Positions 23,651-27,085 of a stretch of DNA of 27,085 bases are shown in pieces (within the stretch, counting starts at the first letter, position 1; each line of letters begins with the position of its first letter). The stretch is from Dinghuibacter sp035492835 (lineage in GTDB: Bacteria; Bacteroidota; Bacteroidia; Chitinophagales; Chitinophagaceae). Location of the stretch: contig NZ_DATJIY010000111.1 of NCBI RefSeq assembly GCF_035492835.1, positions 1-27,085 of the forward strand, written 5' to 3'. The notes beneath the pieces were generated by a model that was not told the origin of the DNA, did not search any database, and saw only the letters and a list, made by a program, of their open reading frames with translations. A program made the position numbers and the translations under genes.

Positions 23651-24978
23651 TTGAGTTCTATTGGTACCGATGTATAAAATTCATAGATCTTCACATCCAG
23701 CACCGCGTTATACTTCGCCTGCGTATACGCCTGGAGCGCCTGGACATAGGTATTCTTCTGCTGCAGGAACTGGACGATGTTGGCGGCCCCGGCCTTGAGC
23801 TCCTCGTTGGCTATGCGATAGCTTTCCGAAGCGTATTTCAGCTGGTCGATGGAAGCGTTGTACTGTCCCTGTGCGTTAACGACGTTTATGTAGTATTGCT
23901 CGACGGTTTGTGACAGGCCCACGGCGGCCGCCTTCATGTTGAGCTCCTGCTGGCGGATTTCGATCCTGGCGTTCTCGACGTTGGTCCGGTTGATCCGGTT
24001 GCTGAAGATCGGGATGGACAAGGTCACACCCACCTGCTGGAAAAAGTTGTCGTCCAGCTGACGGAAGTACGCGTCGGTGTTATTGTTGGAATACCCGGTG
24101 GAAATATCCGCGCTGGCCCGCAGGGTAGGGTAGTAACCCGACCGTGCCTTGGACAGGTCCAGCTGGGCGGATTGTATACCCAGCTGAGCGATCTGGATTT
24201 CAGGTCTCGTCTGATAGGCGATCCGTTGCGCGCTGTCCAGCGACGGCACCAGCGTGGTCGCCATCAGGGTATCCCGGGGCGTGGCGACGTCGAAGGGCGT
24301 GCCATAGGGAAGCTGCAACAGCACCTTCAGGTTGAGTATCGCCTGGCGGACGGCCGTCTGACCGGTGACGAGCGTATATTGATCCGTAGCCAGCTGCGCC
24401 TGCAGCTGGGCGAGGTTCACCCTGGCGATACTGCCGGCGTCGTATTCCTGTTGGGCTTGTTTGACCTGCGCCTCGGAAGTCGTCACCAGGTCCTGTTCGT
24501 ACACAATGGTCTCTTTGGCCAGCAGGATGTTCAGGAAAGCCGCGGTGATCTGGACATCGATGTTGGCTATGTCCTCCAGCACGGCCAGGTTGTCGGAGCG
24601 GATGATGAGCTGGTTTTGACGGATCACGTCGTTCAGGTAGCCCCCCTGGTAGAGCGTCATACCCGAGCTCACCGAATAGTCGCTGGCGAAGCTGGATTGC
24701 GTCTGGAAACCGCCCACGACCGGGTTGGCGTTCTTTGAATGCGTGTAGGTCTGGCTGGTCACTGCCGAAAGGCTGGGCAGCTTTGCGGCCTTGGAAAGGA
24801 GGAGCTCTTGCTTCCCCGTTTCCACGTTTAACCGGGCGGAGCCGATGGTTATATTATTGTCCCTGGCATAGGCAAGACAGGTCTTCAGGTCCCACTTTAC
24901 GGAATCCTGGGCAGACGCGGATCTGGTTGAAAAAAGGGTCAACCCCAACAGGAATGCCGGGAAACGGCGAGGTATCAT
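23647..24978 (-). CDS. TolC-family outer-membrane efflux protein
   Basis: Outer-membrane channel of 443 residues for the efflux pump encoded by the next three genes. It has a signal peptide, RRFPAFLLGLTLFSTRSASA, and two OEP-type repeats, each starting with a WDLKTCLAYARDNN-like helix or equivalent, with long Gln/Ala/Leu-rich coiled-coil segments and YYPTLRASADIS in the second half. The operon order channel, adaptor, ATPase, permease gives a complete tripartite pump. The start at ATG 24978 begins the signal peptide directly. Confidence 0.93.
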   Translation of the reverse strand: MIPRRFPAFLLGLTLFSTRSASAQDSVKWDLKTCLAYARDNNITIGSARLNVETGKQELLLSKAAKLPSLSAVTSQTYTHSKNANPVVGGFQTQSSFASDYSVSSGMTLYQGGYLNDVIRQNQLIIRSDNLAVLEDIANIDVQITAAFLNILLAKETIVYEQDLVTTSEAQVKQAQQEYDAGSIARVNLAQLQAQLATDQYTLVTGQTAVRQAILNLKVLLQLPYGTPFDVATPRDTLMATTLVPSLDSAQRIAYQTRPEIQIAQLGIQSAQLDLSKARSGYYPTLRASADISTGYSNNNTDAYFRQLDDNFFQQVGVTLSIPIFSNRINRTNVENARIEIRQQELNMKAAAVGLSQTVEQYYINVVNAQGQYNASIDQLKYASESYRIANEELKAGAANIVQFLQQKNTYVQALQAYTQAKYNAVLDVKIYEFYTSVPIELK

Positions 24979-24984
24979 AGATTG

Positions 24985-25015
24985 ATAAAATACGAACTGA
25001 TTTTGTGGTTAGCAA
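24985..25015 (-). promoter_or_regulatory. Promoter of the efflux operon, near-leaderless
   Basis: On the minus strand TTG (25013-25015), a 20-base spacer and TATTTTAT (24985-24992) lie 6 bases before the TolC ATG. The -7 element departs from TAnnTTTG in the last two bases. It overlaps the promoter of the divergent epimerase gene, so the two may compete. Confidence 0.42.
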
Positions 25016-25035
25016 GCGCCAGCGCCTTAACTTCA
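25001..25035 (+). promoter_or_regulatory. Promoter of the aldose epimerase gene, near-leaderless
   Basis: TTTTG (25001-25005), a 22-base spacer and TAACTTCA (25028-25035) stand 4 bases before the ATG at 25040. The -7 element is a partial match to TAnnTTTG. The whole divergent spacer is only 61 bases. Confidence 0.42.
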
Positions 25036-25039
25036 GCGT

Positions 25040-25906
25040 ATGATCGAACTGCACAACGAGCTCCTGGCGGTGGCTATCGACCCCAAGGGAGCAGAGATGC
25101 AAATGCTGTGCCGAAAGGATAACGGCCTGAACTACCTATGGAAGGGGGACCCGCTCTACTGGGGAAAACACTCGCCCATCCTCTTCCCCATCGTAGGGAC
25201 GTTGAAAGGGAACGCCTATTTGTACGAGGGCAAATCCTATACGCTACCCCGTCATGGTTTTGCCCGTGATAAAACCTTCCTGATCGCCGACATCACGCCC
25301 GACAAGGCCGTCTTTGCGCTGACCGAAGACGAGTCCACCCTGGCGGCGTACCCCTTTCCTTTTTTGCTCCGCGTTCACTACACGCTAACCGGCGCCAGCC
25401 TCGAGGTCCGCTACGACGTGCAGAATACCGGTAAAAGCCCGATGTACTTCTCGATCGGGGGGCACCCTGCCTTTTCGGTACCGCTGGTCGAAGGCACGGG
25501 CTATGAAGACTACACGCTCACCTTCAGCCAGGCGGAGACGGCGACCCGCCGCGTGCTGGTGGACGGGTTGCTGAGCGCCGAGGCCACCCCGTTCCTGCGG
25601 GATGAATCCGTCGTCCACCTGAACCATGAATTGTTTGCGGAAGACGCCATCGTATTGAACGGATTGCGGTCGGACAGCGTTACCCTGGGCAGCGCGAAAA
25701 CGCCCCACGGTTTGACGTTCCGTATAAAGGACTGGCCGGACCTGGGGATATGGGCCGCCGCGAATGCGCCGTTCGTGTGTATAGAACCCTGGCAGGGGCA
25801 CGCCGACGAGGTCGACAGCCATCAGCAGCTGGCGCAAAAACGAGGTGTCGTGTCGCTCGCGCCCGGACAGACGTGGTCGCGTGCGTGGACGGTGGAGTTG
25901 TTCTAA
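25040..25906 (+). CDS. Aldose 1-epimerase family protein, LacX-like
   Basis: Cytoplasmic mutarotase-fold protein of 288 residues, predicted to interconvert alpha and beta anomers of a hexose or sugar phosphate. The family residues are visible as PRHGFARD (Arg71, His72), SIGGHPAFSVP (His142) and CIEPWQG (Glu249, the likely catalytic base). No signal peptide is present, and the N-terminus MIELHNELLAVAIDPKGAEMQ matches the LacX/YeaD-like branch. The gene is convergent with glucokinase, so a role in hexose entry into glycolysis is reasonable. The exact sugar is unknown. Confidence 0.88.
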   Translation: MIELHNELLAVAIDPKGAEMQMLCRKDNGLNYLWKGDPLYWGKHSPILFPIVGTLKGNAYLYEGKSYTLPRHGFARDKTFLIADITPDKAVFALTEDESTLAAYPFPFLLRVHYTLTGASLEVRYDVQNTGKSPMYFSIGGHPAFSVPLVEGTGYEDYTLTFSQAETATRRVLVDGLLSAEATPFLRDESVVHLNHELFAEDAIVLNGLRSDSVTLGSAKTPHGLTFRIKDWPDLGIWAAANAPFVCIEPWQGHADEVDSHQQLAQKRGVVSLAPGQTWSRAWTVELF

Positions 25907-25907
25907 A

Positions 25908-25928
25908 GGCGCCGCCTTCGGCGGCGCC
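25908..25928. terminator. GC-rich hairpin between convergent genes
   Basis: GGCGCCGCC (25908-25916) and GGCGGCGCC (25920-25928) form a perfect 9-bp stem with a TTC loop, starting 2 bases after the epimerase stop. It lies in the 40-base gap between two converging genes, where a bidirectional terminator is expected. No clear T-tract follows on either side, so termination is inferred from position and stem strength. Confidence 0.5.
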
Positions 25929-25946
25929 GGAAGCACCCGGAAATAA

Positions 25947-26963
25947 TTACATGTTATACATCCCGTACCACCCCGCCCCAAACAGCGCCGTCTTTGCCTG
26001 CAGTACGATATGCACATCCACGCTTTCGAGCAGCGGCCGCATTCGCCCGCCCTTGTGAAATACATTCAGCCAATCCCCCGATTTCAGGAGCGGCAGCACG
26101 GCCACGGGTATCCCTCCCCCGATGTACAACCCCCCGGTCCCCTTCAACTTCAGGACGAGGTTGGCCGACTCGATCGCCAGGTAACGGACAAACATGTCGA
26201 GGGCTTCCTTAGCGGTGGGATCGTTCTTGTCAAAGGCCGCTTTACTGACCGCGGCGGCGCCGTCTTCGCTGGCCGCCTGCATCAGCTCGGCGGGACAGGG
26301 CCTCCCCTGCGACTCCACCAGGAATTTGAAGATGTTGATGATCCCCTGTCCGGAGACGACGCGTTCCCAGCTGATGTGCTCGAACTGCGCGTGCAGGTAT
26401 TTGAAAAGCTCCAGGTCGATCGCTTCCCGCGGGCCGAAACCCGCGTGACCGCCTTCCGTGGCAAATGGATGATAATTCCCCCCGTCCCAGTATAAGCCCG
26501 CTTCTCCCAGACCGGTCCCCGGCGCGATCAGTGCGATGTTCCCCGGAGGGGGGTTGTTCCCGGGAAAGCTCAGGATGTCCTTATCGGTCAATGACGCCAG
26601 CCCATACGCCGTCGCCTCGAGGTCGTTGATCAGCGCCGCGCTTTGCACCCCCAGCTCGCTGACGAGCTGCTGCTGGTCGACTTCCCAGGTAAGGTTGGTG
26701 AGCTTCGTCTTTCCATCCATCACCGGGCCCGCCACGCCGATACAGATCCTGTCGGGTATGCGCTCGCTCCCCACGAACTTCCGGACGATGTCCGCCATGG
26801 ATGAAAACTTCGCTGAAGGGAAACTGTCCTCCCTGATGCACTTGGGGCCTTGGGGGTCGTGCCTGAACAATGCCATGTTGCATTTGGTGCCGCCCAGGTC
26901 AGCCCCCAGGACCAACGGGCTGCCTTTCGATGTGGTGTCTTTGAAAGCGATAGGGATGCGCAT
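25947..26963 (-). CDS. glk: Glucokinase
   Basis: ATP-dependent glucokinase of the bacterial Glk family, 338 residues, phosphorylating glucose in the cytoplasm. The phosphate-binding motif is ADLGGTK (21-27). Substrate-site segments are NDLEATAYGL, APGTGLGEA and ATEGGHAGFGPR, the last being the typical Glk glucose-binding Glu/His region. The C-terminal part has GGLYIGGGI. The start at ATG 26963 gives a short N-terminal extension (MRIPIAFKDTTSKGS) ahead of the core; no better start is visible. Confidence 0.93.
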   Translation of the reverse strand: MRIPIAFKDTTSKGSPLVLGADLGGTKCNMALFRHDPQGPKCIREDSFPSAKFSSMADIVRKFVGSERIPDRICIGVAGPVMDGKTKLTNLTWEVDQQQLVSELGVQSAALINDLEATAYGLASLTDKDILSFPGNNPPPGNIALIAPGTGLGEAGLYWDGGNYHPFATEGGHAGFGPREAIDLELFKYLHAQFEHISWERVVSGQGIINIFKFLVESQGRPCPAELMQAASEDGAAAVSKAAFDKNDPTAKEALDMFVRYLAIESANLVLKLKGTGGLYIGGGIPVAVLPLLKSGDWLNVFHKGGRMRPLLESVDVHIVLQAKTALFGAGWYGMYNM

Positions 26964-26969
26964 ACCGCG

Positions 26970-26977
26970 CTAAGTTA
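26970..26977 (-). promoter_or_regulatory. Possible -7 element before glk
   Basis: TAACTTAG on the minus strand ends 6 bases before the glk ATG, in the same position as other near-leaderless start sites here. It partly matches TAnnTTTG and has no TTG partner at the -33 distance. Confidence 0.38.
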
Positions 26978-27042
26978 CGCGAAAACGACTGCCCACGTGC
27001 CGACTTTCGGCCTGCCGGCCGTATGGAGGGGTGAGGTGCCTC

Positions 27043-27085
27043 TTTTTTCATGTTTTGCTGTGATTCACAGCAAAACAGGAAAAAA
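27043..27085. repeat. Long palindrome at the right window edge
   Basis: TGTTTTGCTGTG (27051-27062) and CACAGCAAAACA (27066-27077) are perfect complements around ATT. Outside them, after one mismatch (27050/27078), TTTTTTC (27043-27049) pairs with GAAAAAA (27079-27085). The runs are T-first and A-last in both directions, which is not the layout of a simple terminator. The repeat may continue past the window. Confidence 0.85.

Overview
The window is dense, high-GC bacterial DNA that most resembles a high-GC Bacteroidota genome, probably of the Chitinophagaceae type. This taxonomy is an inference. It rests on TAnnTTTG-like -7 promoter motifs a few bases before start codons, a cysteine-rich PSP1/RicT protein encoded beside holB, a Wza/Wzc-type export pair with Bacteroidota features, and separate MacB ATPase and permease genes. 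I found no tRNA, rRNA, CRISPR array, transposase or integrase. No stretch longer than 300 bases lacks a gene.

Region 1 (1-11347, all minus strand) is a polysaccharide (capsule/exopolysaccharide) operon transcribed right to left. The order is a UDP-HexNAc 6-dehydrogenase (TviB/WbpO type), a WbpD-like N-acetyltransferase, a WlbA/WbpB-like oxidoreductase, a glutamine-dependent amidotransferase (AsnB/WbpS-like), a Wza-like export lipoprotein, a Wzc-like tyrosine kinase/co-polymerase, a Wzx-like flippase, a GT2 glycosyltransferase, and a WbpP/TviC-like UDP-GlcNAc 4-epimerase cut by the left edge. The set suggests a polymer containing N-acetylated amino-uronic acid, perhaps amidated. No polymerase (Wzy) and no WbpE-type aminotransferase is seen in this operon.

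Region 2 (11348-13445) is a 214-base divergent spacer with two copies of a long palindrome, followed by a plus-strand Uup-like ABC-F ATPase. The second palindrome sits in the -33/spacer region of that gene's promoter.

Region 3 (13440-16090, minus) is a tight four-gene signalling operon: lipoprotein, seven-helix membrane protein, histidine kinase, LuxR-type response regulator. The first two proteins belong to no family I can name, so this is the best candidate here for an undescribed system.

Region 4 (16182-20352, minus) holds a VioA-like sugar aminotransferase, RicT (PSP1) with a 200-residue RG-rich disordered tail, and the DNA polymerase III delta-prime subunit. Region 5 (20368-24978, minus) is a complete TolC-MacA-MacB efflux operon. 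Region 6 (25040-27085) has a LacX-like aldose epimerase (plus) convergent with a glucokinase (minus), and a long palindrome at the right edge.
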